DNA of 64,000 bases, taken from the NCBI RefSeq assembly GCF_044784365.2, contig NZ_CP173065.2; one strand, given 5' to 3'. The stretch comes from Cetobacterium_A somerae (GTDB lineage Bacteria > Fusobacteriota > Fusobacteriia > Fusobacteriales > Fusobacteriaceae). The notes under the pieces were generated by a model, which did not search any database, was not told the origin of the DNA, and was given only the letters and a program-made list of their open reading frames with translations. Positions within the stretch are counted from its first letter, which is position 1; each line of letters begins with the position of its first letter. The position numbers were made by a program, and so were the translations under genes. This document shows positions 9,663 through 17,838 of the stretch, in pieces.

Positions 9663-10328
9663 ATGCTTTATATAGTAGCAACACCTATAGGAAATTTAGA
9701 TGATATAACTTTAAGAGCTATAAAAACTTTTGAAGAGGTAGATTTTGTTTTTGCAGAAGATACAAGAGTAACAAAAAAGTTATTAAATCATTTAGGAATA
9801 GAAAAAATAGTTTATAGATATGATGAACACACAAAAATGCATCAGGTTTCCAATATAGCAAATATGCTAGAAAATGGAAATAAAATTGCACTAGTAACAG
9901 ATGCTGGAACTCCTTGTATATCAGATCCTGGATTTGAAGTGGTTGATGAAGCTTTAAAAAGAGGGATAAAGGTTATACCAATTCCTGGACCGAGTGCAAT
10001 GACGGCAGCAGCTTCAGTTGCAGGAATATCAACTAGAAGATTTTGTTTTGAGGGATTTTTACCTAAAAAAAAGGGAAGACAAACTCTTTTAAAATCTTTA
10101 GCAAACGAGGAAAGAACAATTGTTATATTTGAATCGCCTCATAGAATTGAAAAGACATTAAGAGATATAGAAACTTTTATTGGAATAAGAGAAGTAGTAA
10201 TAGTAAGAGAAATAACAAAAATTTATGAAGAAATATTAAGAGGAACAACCACTGAATTAATAGAGAAACTTTCAAAAAATCCTGTAAAAGGAGAGATAGT
10301 TCTTTTAATAAAGGGTAATGAAAAATAG
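9663..10328 (+). CDS. rsmI: 16S rRNA (cytidine-1402-2'-O)-methyltransferase RsmI, short form
   Basis: SAM-dependent tetrapyrrole-methylase-fold enzyme that 2'-O-methylates C1402 of 16S rRNA. The hallmark N-terminus LYIVATPIGNLDDIT is present, as are DAGTPCISDPG near residue 80 and the FESPHR block. At 221 residues it lacks the roughly 60-residue C-terminal helical domain of E. coli RsmI, but the catalytic fold is complete. It follows ctpA by 18 bases and precedes rbgA by 12, consistent with a co-transcribed ribosome-maturation group. Confidence 0.93.
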   Translation: MLYIVATPIGNLDDITLRAIKTFEEVDFVFAEDTRVTKKLLNHLGIEKIVYRYDEHTKMHQVSNIANMLENGNKIALVTDAGTPCISDPGFEVVDEALKRGIKVIPIPGPSAMTAAASVAGISTRRFCFEGFLPKKKGRQTLLKSLANEERTIVIFESPHRIEKTLRDIETFIGIREVVIVREITKIYEEILRGTTTELIEKLSKNPVKGEIVLLIKGNEK

Positions 10329-10340
10329 AGGTGAGAGATA

Positions 10341-11237
10341 ATGTCAATGACAAAAATTAACTGGTATCCAGGGCATATGAAAAAAACGAAAGATTTAATT
10401 AAGGAAAATATGCCTTTGATAGATATTGTTCTTGAAGTTGTAGATGCAAGAATTCCTTTATCAAGTAAAAATCCTGATATAGCTGGTTTTGCAAAAAATA
10501 AAAAAAGAGTAATTGTAATAAATAAATCAGATTTAGTTACAAAAGAAGAGATTAATTTCTGGAAAAAGTTTTTTAAGGAAAATAATTTTGCAGATGAGGT
10601 ATTAGAGCTATCAGCAGAAACTGGTTTTAATATGAAAACTCTTTACACAATTATAGAAAAAGTTTCTAAAGAAAAAAAAGAAAGATTATTAAAAAAAGGA
10701 TTAAGAAAAGTTAATACGAGATTAATGGTAGCTGGAATACCAAACGTTGGAAAGTCGAGATTAATCAATAGAATAGTAGGGAAAAATAGTGCTGGAGTAG
10801 GAAATAAGCCTGGATTTACAAGAGGAAAGCAATGGATCAGAATTAAAGAGGGATTAGAATTGTTAGATACTCCTGGAATTTTATGGCCAAAATTTGAAAA
10901 TCAAGAAGTAGGTTATAATTTAGCAATAACAGGTGCAATTAGAGATGAAATACTTCCGATAGATGAAGTTGCTTGTGTATTAATAGAAAAAATGTTAAAA
11001 ATGGGAAAAAAAGATGTTTTAAAGGAAAAATATAAACTTTTAGATGAAGATTTTGATCAAGTTAGTGGTGCAATAATAGAATCGATAGCTCTTAGAATGA
11101 ATATGTTACAAAAGGGTGGACATTTAAATGTTCAGCAAGCAACGTATACACTTTTAAGAGATTATAGAGCTTGTAAATTAGGTAAGTTTGGCTTGGATAT
11201 GGATATCGCTGAAGAGATTAAAAACTTATATAAGTAG
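10341..11237 (+). CDS. rbgA: Ribosome biogenesis GTPase RbgA/YlqF
   Basis: Circularly permuted GTPase needed for late 50S assembly. The N-terminal WYPGHMKK signature is present. The motif order is permuted: G4 NKSD at residues 61-64 comes before the P-loop GIPNVGKS at 132-139, and G3 (LDTPG) follows. The C-terminal helical domain is present and the length of 298 is normal. The ATG at 10341 follows a GAGGTGAGAG ribosome site. It is grouped with rsmI and tlyA, two other ribosome-modifying genes. Confidence 0.94.
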   Translation: MSMTKINWYPGHMKKTKDLIKENMPLIDIVLEVVDARIPLSSKNPDIAGFAKNKKRVIVINKSDLVTKEEINFWKKFFKENNFADEVLELSAETGFNMKTLYTIIEKVSKEKKERLLKKGLRKVNTRLMVAGIPNVGKSRLINRIVGKNSAGVGNKPGFTRGKQWIRIKEGLELLDTPGILWPKFENQEVGYNLAITGAIRDEILPIDEVACVLIEKMLKMGKKDVLKEKYKLLDEDFDQVSGAIIESIALRMNMLQKGGHLNVQQATYTLLRDYRACKLGKFGLDMDIAEEIKNLYK

Positions 11238-11246
11238 GAGAAAAAG

Positions 11247-12071
11247 ATGAGTTGCAGATTAGATTTAGATTTGAATTTGGTTGAAGATATACTAGTTAAT
11301 TTTTTAAAAGAAGAAGCTAATAAAGTTGGATTTTCTAAAGTTGTTTTAGGACTTTCAGGAGGAATAGATTCAGCATTAGTAGCATATTTAGCTGCAAAAG
11401 CTTTTGGACCAGAAAATGTTTTAGGTATACTTATGCCTTATAAAACTTCAAGTAAAGAAAGTGTTGATCATGCTAAGCTAGTTGTAGAGGATTTAGGGAT
11501 AAGATCAAAATTAATAGAGATAACTCCAATGGTAGAACCATATTTTCAAATGAATCCAGATATGGATGGATTAAGAAAAGGGAATAGAATGGCAAGAGAA
11601 AGAATGTGTATTTTATTTGATTATTCTGCCAAAGAGAAAGCATTGGTTTTAGGAACATCTAATAAAACAGAGATGTTATTAGGATACAGTACACAATTTG
11701 GAGATGCTGCATCGGCTATTAATGCTATAGGAGACTTGTATAAAACTCAAGTGTGGGAATTATCAAAACATATGGGAGTACCACAACCATTAATAGATAA
11801 AAAACCCAGTGCTGACTTATGGGAAGGTCAAACTGACGAGAGTGAATTAGGGTTTTCTTACAAGCTAGCAGATGAGATTTTATTTTCTTTAATAGATGAA
11901 AGAGAAAAAAAAGATGAGATTATAAAAAAAGGTTATCCAGAAGATATTGTAAATAAAGTTATTTGGAAAATTAAGATGTCTCAATATAAAAGAAAACTTC
12001 CTTTAATAGCAAAGATATCTACAAGAACTATAGGAAGAGAGTTTAGATATCCTAGAGATTGGGGAGTATAA
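11247..12071 (+). CDS. nadE: NAD+ synthase, ammonia-dependent type
   Basis: Adenylates and amidates deamido-NAD to NAD. The ATP pyrophosphatase loop SGGIDS is at residues 37-42, and the family blocks GTSNKTE and PSADLWEGQTDE are visible. At 274 residues it lacks the N-terminal glutaminase (nitrilase) domain, so it should use ammonia directly. The ribosome site is GGAGAAAAAG before ATG 11247. NAD kinase (nadK) also occurs in this window, near 46.2 kb. Confidence 0.95.
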   Translation: MSCRLDLDLNLVEDILVNFLKEEANKVGFSKVVLGLSGGIDSALVAYLAAKAFGPENVLGILMPYKTSSKESVDHAKLVVEDLGIRSKLIEITPMVEPYFQMNPDMDGLRKGNRMARERMCILFDYSAKEKALVLGTSNKTEMLLGYSTQFGDAASAINAIGDLYKTQVWELSKHMGVPQPLIDKKPSADLWEGQTDESELGFSYKLADEILFSLIDEREKKDEIIKKGYPEDIVNKVIWKIKMSQYKRKLPLIAKISTRTIGREFRYPRDWGV

Positions 12072-12088
12072 ATAAAGGAGGGCTAGAT

Positions 12089-12481
12089 TTGAGAGGGGAA
12101 GAGCAATTAAGAGAAGAGTTACAGGAATTTCAGAAAGAAAAAGAAAGAATTAGAAATATTGTAGGTCAAATAGGTGGATCAAACAGCAAACAAAACAAAA
12201 TTATAAATACACTTTTAATAATAATAATAGCTGCACTATTAATCTTAGGTGGTGTTTTTAATAGAATAACTCCAACATTAGCAGTTCAAGTTGCTATTTT
12301 ATTTGGTGTAATAAAATTGATATGGATGTTTTATGAATCACAAAGGGCTAGTCATTTTCAATTTTGGATTTTAAACTCTTTAGAGTTCAGGATAAATGAG
12401 ATTTATAAAAAAGTTAAAAAGATGGAAAAAGAGTTAGAGAATTTAAAAAAACTAGAGGAGTTTAAAGAAGATGATAAATAA
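12089..12481 (+). CDS. Small membrane protein with flanking coiled coils, unknown function
   Basis: No family recognised. The protein is about 130 residues: an N-terminal charged coiled-coil segment rich in Glu, Lys and Gln, two hydrophobic helices (about 41-58 and 66-82) and a second coiled coil to the C-terminus. TTG 12089 is chosen because a strong AAAGGAGG site lies seven bases upstream. An upstream in-frame TTG at 12059 falls inside nadE and lacks such a site. The stop overlaps the next gene's ATG. The topology suggests both termini are cytoplasmic. Confidence 0.7.
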   Translation: MRGEEQLREELQEFQKEKERIRNIVGQIGGSNSKQNKIINTLLIIIIAALLILGGVFNRITPTLAVQVAILFGVIKLIWMFYESQRASHFQFWILNSLEFRINEIYKKVKKMEKELENLKKLEEFKEDDK

Positions 12482-12890
12482 TTTTAAAACTGCTGAAGAA
12501 TTAATGAAAGCAAGATATAGTGCCTTTGAAAATGGAAATATAGAATTTATAGTAGAAACTCATCACCCAGAAACAAAAGGGGATATGGACATTGAAGAAA
12601 CAAGAAAGTGGGCATTAAATTCGGAATGGTTAGGATTGGAGATAGTATCAACTGAAGCTGGAACTGAAGATGATTTAGAAGGAATCGTTGAATTTAAGGC
12701 TTTTTATAAAGAGAATGGACAAGAGGTAGTTCACCATGAAAAAAGTAAGTTTGTAAAGCTTAATAATGAATGGCTATATTATGGATGGCTACCACTTCAA
12801 GGAACTATCGTAAAAGATGAAAAGATTGGAAGAAATGATCCATGTACTTGTGGGTCTGGAAAAAAATATAAAAAATGTTGTGGAAAATAA
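12471..12890 (+). CDS. YchJ-like protein with SEC-C zinc motif
   Basis: 139 residues. The C-terminal 20 residues form a SEC-C motif (GRNDPCTCGSGKKYKKCC), which binds zinc and is known from the SecA tail. The N-terminal about 110 residues resemble the YchJ/UPF0225 NTF2-like domain (NFKTAEELMKARYSAF, then a long acidic beta-rich region). The function of the family is not established. It overlaps the preceding small membrane protein gene by 11 bases. Confidence 0.85.
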   Translation: MINNFKTAEELMKARYSAFENGNIEFIVETHHPETKGDMDIEETRKWALNSEWLGLEIVSTEAGTEDDLEGIVEFKAFYKENGQEVVHHEKSKFVKLNNEWLYYGWLPLQGTIVKDEKIGRNDPCTCGSGKKYKKCCGK

Positions 12891-12916
12891 AAAAATTTAT
12901 TTAGGGAGAGTAGAGA

Positions 12917-14203
12917 ATGAAAATTGCTATTATTGGTTATCCAGACTCAGTAAAAAAAATTTTAAAAACTCTAGAACCACAATATTCTCACATAAGATTT
13001 TTACCTTATGAAATAAAACAATTGAGGGATTCTGTAGAAAATTTAAAAGATTTAAAGGGGAGAGTAGATGGAGTATTTTCTACAGGAATAGGTGTTCATT
13101 CAGAAATAGTGAGCAAATTGGGGTTAAATGTACCAATGGTTTATTCAAATAGAGAAGCAGGAAGTATCTTAAAAGCTCTATGGGAAGTAAGAGAAAATTA
13201 TCCAAACATAAATAACTTAAAAGTAGGTTTTGATATAGTTGAAAAAGACGTTTTATTAGATACTCTTGATGAATTTGGAATAACATTAGATAGAGTTGAT
13301 GTTCAAGAATATGAAGAGGATAAAACTGAATTGGATTTCTTAGATGAACATATTAAAAATCTATCTAAAGGTGAAGTTCACTGTATATTGACAGCTTTTG
13401 GATATGTTTATGATTATTTTAAAAGTAAGAAAAAGCCTGTATATAGATTACAGTCAACAAAAAATGAGATTAGTAATCAAATGAAAGCACTTTTGAAAGA
13501 TATAAAAATTAATGAAAATTTTAAAAATAGAATTGGAATAAAAATTGTAAAGATTATTAAAAAACATAAGAAAGATGAACTTGAAAATGATAGGGCTGTG
13601 TTTAAAGCAAATTTAAATGATATATTTTTAAAGTATTCTAAAAATATACATGGTAATTATCAAGAGTTTTCAGAAGATGAATATATATTTTTCACAACTC
13701 AAAAAATTCTAGAAACTAAAGAAAATGAAGTTAATTTTTTAAAATTAGTAAATGAAATATATATGTTAGGTGCTAAAGTAGCAGTGGGGATTGGATATGC
13801 AGAAAATATTCAAGGTGCTACAATAAATGCAAGAAAAGCATTGAATATAAGTTTAGTAAATGACAAAGGAGAGATTTTTCTTTTTTCAGATAATAAAATA
13901 AGAGGTCCTCTGTATAAAAAAACTAGGTTTGATTATTCAACTAAAATAAGTGAAAATTTTGAAAAAGAAGCAAAAAAAATTGGAATAACACCAAAGTATC
14001 TATCTAAAATAAGAGCATTACATGAAACTTTTGGTAAAAAAGAATTTACGAGTAAGGAACTTTCAGAAATTTTAGAAATAACTGAAAGAAGTGTAAATAG
14101 AATAATTAAACCAATTATAACAAGTGGCTATGCAGAGATAATAGAGTATGAAGTTTGTACAAGTGCAGGTCGACCAAGAAGAGTTGTAAGATTTAATTTT
14201 TAA
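12917..14203 (+). CDS. Transcriptional regulator: effector domain, degenerate cyclase-like domain, C-terminal HTH
   Basis: 428 residues. The N-terminal region (about 1-200) has an alpha/beta pattern like PrpR-N or other ligand-sensing domains, with FSTGIGVH and VPMVYSNREAGSI near residues 55-80. The middle contains a VAVGIGY stretch (about 285-310), as in GGDEF, CdaR or GTP-cyclohydrolase-III-like folds, but without a clear catalytic signature. The C-terminus (about 355-428) is a winged-HTH-like region with FTSKELSEILEITERSV. A terminator follows, then the promoter of the DUF3100/amidohydrolase genes, which it probably controls. Domain names are fold-level guesses; the DNA-binding role is fairly safe. 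Confidence 0.65.
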   Translation: MKIAIIGYPDSVKKILKTLEPQYSHIRFLPYEIKQLRDSVENLKDLKGRVDGVFSTGIGVHSEIVSKLGLNVPMVYSNREAGSILKALWEVRENYPNINNLKVGFDIVEKDVLLDTLDEFGITLDRVDVQEYEEDKTELDFLDEHIKNLSKGEVHCILTAFGYVYDYFKSKKKPVYRLQSTKNEISNQMKALLKDIKINENFKNRIGIKIVKIIKKHKKDELENDRAVFKANLNDIFLKYSKNIHGNYQEFSEDEYIFFTTQKILETKENEVNFLKLVNEIYMLGAKVAVGIGYAENIQGATINARKALNISLVNDKGEIFLFSDNKIRGPLYKKTRFDYSTKISENFEKEAKKIGITPKYLSKIRALHETFGKKEFTSKELSEILEITERSVNRIIKPIITSGYAEIIEYEVCTSAGRPRRVVRFNF

Positions 14204-14205
14204 TA

Positions 14206-14243
14206 AAAAGAGATGAAATTTATTCATCTCTTTTTATATTTTT
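14206..14243 (+). terminator. Intrinsic terminator after the regulator gene
   Basis: AAAGAGATGAA and TTCATCTCTTTT can pair around a short A/T loop, followed by a T-rich tract. It separates the regulator from the next operon. Confidence 0.85.
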
Positions 14244-14262
14244 TGTATAATCTTACTTAACA

Positions 14263-14277
14263 GTTCTTAAATAGAAC
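14263..14277. promoter_or_regulatory. Candidate operator: GTTCT-N5-AGAAC inverted repeat
   Basis: A perfect 5-bp inverted repeat with a 5-bp spacer lies about 40 bp upstream of the -35 box of the DUF3100 operon. It is short for AT-rich DNA, so it is only a candidate site for the adjacent regulator. Confidence 0.3.
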
Positions 14278-14316
14278 AATACAATTTGAAAAGAAATAAA
14301 AAATTCGAAAAAAACC

Positions 14317-14345
14317 TTGACATAATAGTAAAAAAATAGTATTAT
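14317..14345 (+). promoter_or_regulatory. Sigma-70 promoter of the DUF3100/amidohydrolase operon
   Basis: TTGACA (14317-14322), a 17-bp spacer and TATTAT (14340-14345). The -35 and spacing are ideal. A leader of about 70 nt follows before ATG 14421; I see no recognisable riboswitch in it. Confidence 0.8.
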
Positions 14346-14420
14346 TTTTAATGTAAATTAAAGTCCTATTTGAGACAAGTGGGCGTATGTAAAAAATTAT
14401 ATTAAGGAAGAGTGAGCACT

Positions 14421-15230
14421 ATGAACAAAAACACAATTAATGTATTTTTAGTTGTAACAATTATTTCGCTAGCTTGTGAAAAAGTTGGAAAAATTCAATT
14501 GGGAAAAGTAGCATTATTCCCGATGTTATTTGCTGTAGTTATTGGAATGATATTAACACCAGATTTATTAGGAAAAAAAATTCAGAAATTAAGAGAGATT
14601 ATTGGAGAAAAAGAGATGAAAATAGCCAGTGACATGGTTATGTTAATTCTTTTAATGCTTGGAATAAAATTAGGAACATTTGTAGGACCTAATCTAGATA
14701 AAATTATTCAAGCTGGTCCAGCATTTTTAGCACAGGAATTTGGGCACGTGCTAGCACCAGTAGTGGCTGTTCCTTTAGCGCTTAAGTTAGGATTAACAAG
14801 AGAGGCTATAGGAGCTGGATCAAGTATAAGTAGAGAAGCTTCTCTAGGAGTAATTGGAGAAAAATATGGTATTTCATCTTTAGAAGGAAGTGGAGTACTT
14901 GGAGTTTATTTAGCTGGAACAATTGTAGGAACAATCTATTTTGGAGTATTAGGATCATTAGCTATATACACAGGGATTCACCCGTTAGCATTAGGAATGG
15001 CATGTGGAGTTGGAAGTGGAAGTATGATGACAGCAGCGGCTTCATCTTTAGCAGAAGTTGTAGGACCTCAATATGCAGATCAAGTTTTTGCTTATGCATC
15101 AACAAGTAATATGTTATCAGGATTGACAGGAGTAAATATTCTTGTATTTATATCACTACCATTTACAGAGTGGTATTATAAGAAATTATCTCCAAAGTTT
15201 TCAAAAAAGGAAGTGAAGCAAAATGCGTAG
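14421..15230 (+). CDS. DUF3100-family multi-pass membrane protein, putative transporter subunit
   Basis: 269 residues with about eight hydrophobic segments and many small-residue (Gly/Ala) patches typical of carriers. The sequence resembles DUF3100-type proteins, whose substrate is not known. ATG 14421 is preferred because AAGGAAG lies ten bases upstream; GTG 14412 would abut that site. The gene overlaps the next membrane gene by eight bases and is followed by an M20 amidohydrolase. It therefore probably helps import the amidohydrolase's substrate, which is inference from context. Confidence 0.7.
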   Translation: MNKNTINVFLVVTIISLACEKVGKIQLGKVALFPMLFAVVIGMILTPDLLGKKIQKLREIIGEKEMKIASDMVMLILLMLGIKLGTFVGPNLDKIIQAGPAFLAQEFGHVLAPVVAVPLALKLGLTREAIGAGSSISREASLGVIGEKYGISSLEGSGVLGVYLAGTIVGTIYFGVLGSLAIYTGIHPLALGMACGVGSGSMMTAAASSLAEVVGPQYADQVFAYASTSNMLSGLTGVNILVFISLPFTEWYYKKLSPKFSKKEVKQNA

Positions 15231-15690
15231 TTTAGATATGAAAAAATATGTATTATATTTTATATTAATGTCAATGACAGGAGTTATGGTTTTAGCAGGA
15301 CAAGCTATTGGATTACAAAAACAATTTATAGGAGCTATTCCAGGAATGTTTTTAATAATTGTTTTAGCATTGGGATGCTTTGCTGTTAAGGATGCTTTTC
15401 CAAAATTTCCATTACCTGCATATGCATTGTCAACTATAGTTGGAATGATAGTAAGCATACCAGCATTATCAATATCTAAATTCTTTGCACCAGAGATAGG
15501 AACAGTTGAATTTATGCCATTGTGTACACCGTTACTTGCTTTTGCAGGAATTTCTGTAGGAGATAAAATTGAACAACTAAAGGCAATGTCTTGGAAAATA
15601 GTAATAATAGCATTAGTTGTATTTACAACAATTTTCTTTGCATGTGCTTTAATAGCTCAAGGGGTATTGAGATTACAAGGAGCAATTTAA
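15223..15690 (+). CDS. Small multi-pass membrane protein, putative transporter partner
   Basis: 155 residues with about four to five membrane helices. It begins at an ATG that overlaps the stop of the DUF3100 protein. I do not recognise a named family with certainty. Overlap and similar composition suggest the two proteins form one complex, perhaps two halves of a carrier. The amidohydrolase starts 31 bases later with its own ribosome site. Confidence 0.65.
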   Translation: MRSLDMKKYVLYFILMSMTGVMVLAGQAIGLQKQFIGAIPGMFLIIVLALGCFAVKDAFPKFPLPAYALSTIVGMIVSIPALSISKFFAPEIGTVEFMPLCTPLLAFAGISVGDKIEQLKAMSWKIVIIALVVFTTIFFACALIAQGVLRLQGAI

Positions 15691-15721
15691 TTAATACTTA
15701 AATAGATTCAAGGAGAGAACT

Positions 15722-17038
15722 ATGAATATAAATGAAATTAAAGAGAGAGTAATAAAAGCTATTGATGAAAATAGAGAGTTAATATTAAAAGCAGGACAAG
15801 CTATGTATGATAATCCTGAATTTGGGTATAAAGAGTTTAAAGGAACTGAAATTGTTTCAAACTACTTTAAAAATGAATTAGGACTAGATGTAGAAGAGGG
15901 AATTGCATACACAGGTTGTAGAGCAAGAGCAAATGAAAATGTAGAAGGACCTAAAGTTGCAATATTAGGTGAATTAGATGCAATATCATGTAGTGACCAT
16001 TTAGATTCAAATGAATTAGGAGCAGTTCATGCTTGTGGACACCACATACAAATTGCAGGTATGTTAGGAGCAGCTACAGGATTAGTAAAATCAGGAATAT
16101 TAAGTGAGCTTGGAGGAAAAGTAGATTTTATGGCTACTCCAGCAGAAGAGTTTGTTGAATTAGGATATAGAACTCAGTTAAGAGCTGATGGAAAAATAAA
16201 GTATTTTGGTGGAAAACAAGAGATGATATACAACGGAACATTTGATGATGTTGATATGGCAGTTATGTTCCATGCTTTAGATTTAGGTGATAAAAAAGTT
16301 TTAACGGGACCTGTAAGTAATGGATTTATAGGAAAAACTGTTAAATTTATAGGAAAAGAAGCTCATGCTGGTTCAGCACCACACGAAGGGATAAATGCTT
16401 TAAATGCAGCAATGTTAGGAATAAATAACGTACATGCTCAAAGAGAGACATTTAAAGATAGTGATAGAGTAAGGTTCCATCCGATTATAACAAAAGGTGG
16501 AGATATTGTAAATTCAGTTCCAGCTGATGTAAGAATGGAAGCTTATGTAAGAGCTAGAACAATTGAAGGTATGATTGATGCTAATAAAAAAGTAAATAGA
16601 GGTTTAACAGCAGGTGCTTATGCAGTTGGTGCTGAAATAGAAATAACTGAGATTCCAGGATATTTACCAATTTTAAAACATGATTCTATGGAAGATGTTT
16701 TAGAAGGAAACTTAGAGTATTTAGGGTTAAAAGATGATATGATTAAAGGTGGAGATTTTACAGGATCTTTTGATTTTGGAGATGTATCTCATATAATGCC
16801 TACTCTTCATCCAATGTTTGGTGGAATAAATGGAGCTCTTCATACAAGAGATTTCAAAACTGTAGATGATGAAATTGCAATATTAATGCCAGCAAAAGCT
16901 TTAGCATTAACAGTTGTTGACTTATTATTTGCTCAAGGAAAAAAAGCAAAAGAAATTTTAGATAACTTTAAACCAGTTATGACTAAGGAAGAGTATTTAA
17001 CTTTTATGGAGTCAAATGATAAAGTTATAAAAGCTTAA
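15722..17038 (+). CDS. M20-family amidohydrolase (AbgB/M20D-like)
   Basis: Zinc-dependent hydrolase of amide conjugates. Metal-site blocks of the M20D type are visible: GELDAISCSDH (about residues 82-92), AVHACGHH (about 101-108), a PAEE block (about 140) and a dimerisation region with KEAHAGSAP. Relatives cleave p-aminobenzoyl-glutamate, indole-acetyl amino acids or acyl-amino acids; the substrate here is unknown. It is the last gene of the DUF3100 operon, and a terminator follows. The 438-residue length is close to that of AbgB-type subunits. Confidence 0.85.
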   Translation: MNINEIKERVIKAIDENRELILKAGQAMYDNPEFGYKEFKGTEIVSNYFKNELGLDVEEGIAYTGCRARANENVEGPKVAILGELDAISCSDHLDSNELGAVHACGHHIQIAGMLGAATGLVKSGILSELGGKVDFMATPAEEFVELGYRTQLRADGKIKYFGGKQEMIYNGTFDDVDMAVMFHALDLGDKKVLTGPVSNGFIGKTVKFIGKEAHAGSAPHEGINALNAAMLGINNVHAQRETFKDSDRVRFHPIITKGGDIVNSVPADVRMEAYVRARTIEGMIDANKKVNRGLTAGAYAVGAEIEITEIPGYLPILKHDSMEDVLEGNLEYLGLKDDMIKGGDFTGSFDFGDVSHIMPTLHPMFGGINGALHTRDFKTVDDEIAILMPAKALALTVVDLLFAQGKKAKEILDNFKPVMTKEEYLTFMESNDKVIKA

Positions 17039-17068
17039 TAATAACTTATTTTTAATAATTTTCTCATA

Positions 17069-17097
17069 GAAAGAGGCTATTTAATAGCCTCTTTTTC
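17069..17097 (+). terminator. Intrinsic terminator after the amidohydrolase
   Basis: AAGAGGCTAT and ATAGCCTCTT pair perfectly around a TTA loop and are followed by TTT. Confidence 0.9.
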
Positions 17098-17099
17098 TA

Positions 17100-17154
17100 T
17101 TTACACAACAAATTTCATAACACTGTTGTGTAAAAAAATGGTGATTTCATAACA
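17100..17154. promoter_or_regulatory. Candidate TetR operator: 11-bp inverted repeat plus 11-bp direct repeat
   Basis: TTTACACAACA (17100-17110) and TGTTGTGTAAA (17124-17134) are a perfect inverted repeat with a 13-bp spacer. ATTTCATAACA occurs at 17112-17122, inside that spacer, and again at 17144-17154, a 32-bp period or about three helical turns. The array lies just upstream of the -10 box of tetR, where an autorepressor would bind. Confidence 0.6.
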
Positions 17155-17166
17155 GTGATATATAAT
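17139..17166 (+). promoter_or_regulatory. Probable promoter of tetR-fadL
   Basis: TATAAT at 17161-17166 with a weak -35 (TGGTGA, 17139-17144) at 16 bp. The second direct repeat of the candidate operator lies between the two boxes. Confidence 0.5.
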
Positions 17167-17244
17167 AAAAATCTTGAATTTATATGTATAGTGAGATATA
17201 ATATAAAACATGTTTAAAAAATAACATAACATATAGGAGAAAAA

Positions 17245-17838
17245 ATGGGAAGAAAACCTAATTTTACTAGAGAGGAAATTTTGAATAGTGCATTTGAAAT
17301 TTTAAACAATGAGAGCTTAAAAGATGTAACAGCGAGAAATATAGCAAAAAAGCTGGGCGTATCTACAATAGCTATATATTCAGCTTTTAAATCAATGGAT
17401 GAACTAAAAAATGAATTAGCTAAAAAAGCTAAAACAAAACTTTTTGAATATACAAAACGTGACTATACTGATTTATCAATTTTAAATATAGGGATAGGAA
17501 TATGTCTTTTTGCAAAAGAAGAAAAAGCATTATTTAGAACAATTTTTTTAAGAGAAGGCTTACCTAGAGAATTTATGGATCAGATTATGGATGATTTTAG
17601 AAATTTAATATATAGTGGATTTAATAATAATAGAGAGTATAATCAATTTCCAGAAGATATAATAGAATGGGTTATAAAAAAAGGATGGTATTTTTCTCAT
17701 GGATACGCAACTTTAATATGTACAGGGTTCTATATTGATATAGAGTTTGAAACTTTTAAAAAAGAAGTTATTGAAATGGGAAATGTATTGATAGAAAAAG
17801 CTTTAGAAATGACAAAGGAGAGGGATAATGAAGTTTAA
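17245..17838 (+). CDS. TetR/AcrR-family transcriptional regulator
   Basis: 197 residues. The N-terminal HTH (about residues 8-55) has the TetR pattern: a helix ending in FEILNNE, the TARNIAKKLGVS recognition region, then a YSAFKSMDEL block. The C-terminal two thirds form a helical ligand domain. The ribosome site is AGGAGAAAAA before ATG 17245. The last bases overlap the start of the FadL-like porin, so regulator and porin are co-transcribed. The regulator probably controls its own promoter through the repeats at 17100-17154. The ligand could be a fatty acid or other hydrophobic compound, which is inference. Confidence 0.88.
   Translation: MGRKPNFTREEILNSAFEILNNESLKDVTARNIAKKLGVSTIAIYSAFKSMDELKNELAKKAKTKLFEYTKRDYTDLSILNIGIGICLFAKEEKALFRTIFLREGLPREFMDQIMDDFRNLIYSGFNNNREYNQFPEDIIEWVIKKGWYFSHGYATLICTGFYIDIEFETFKKEVIEMGNVLIEKALEMTKERDNEV

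Noticed and set aside
12817..13011. 64-codon frame across the SEC-C gene end
   Set aside because: Out-of-frame overlap between two supported genes, with no ribosome site of its own.
14346..14420. Possible riboswitch in the leader of the DUF3100 operon
   Set aside because: The leader is only about 70 nt and shows no stable paired core or match to riboswitch consensus elements I know.
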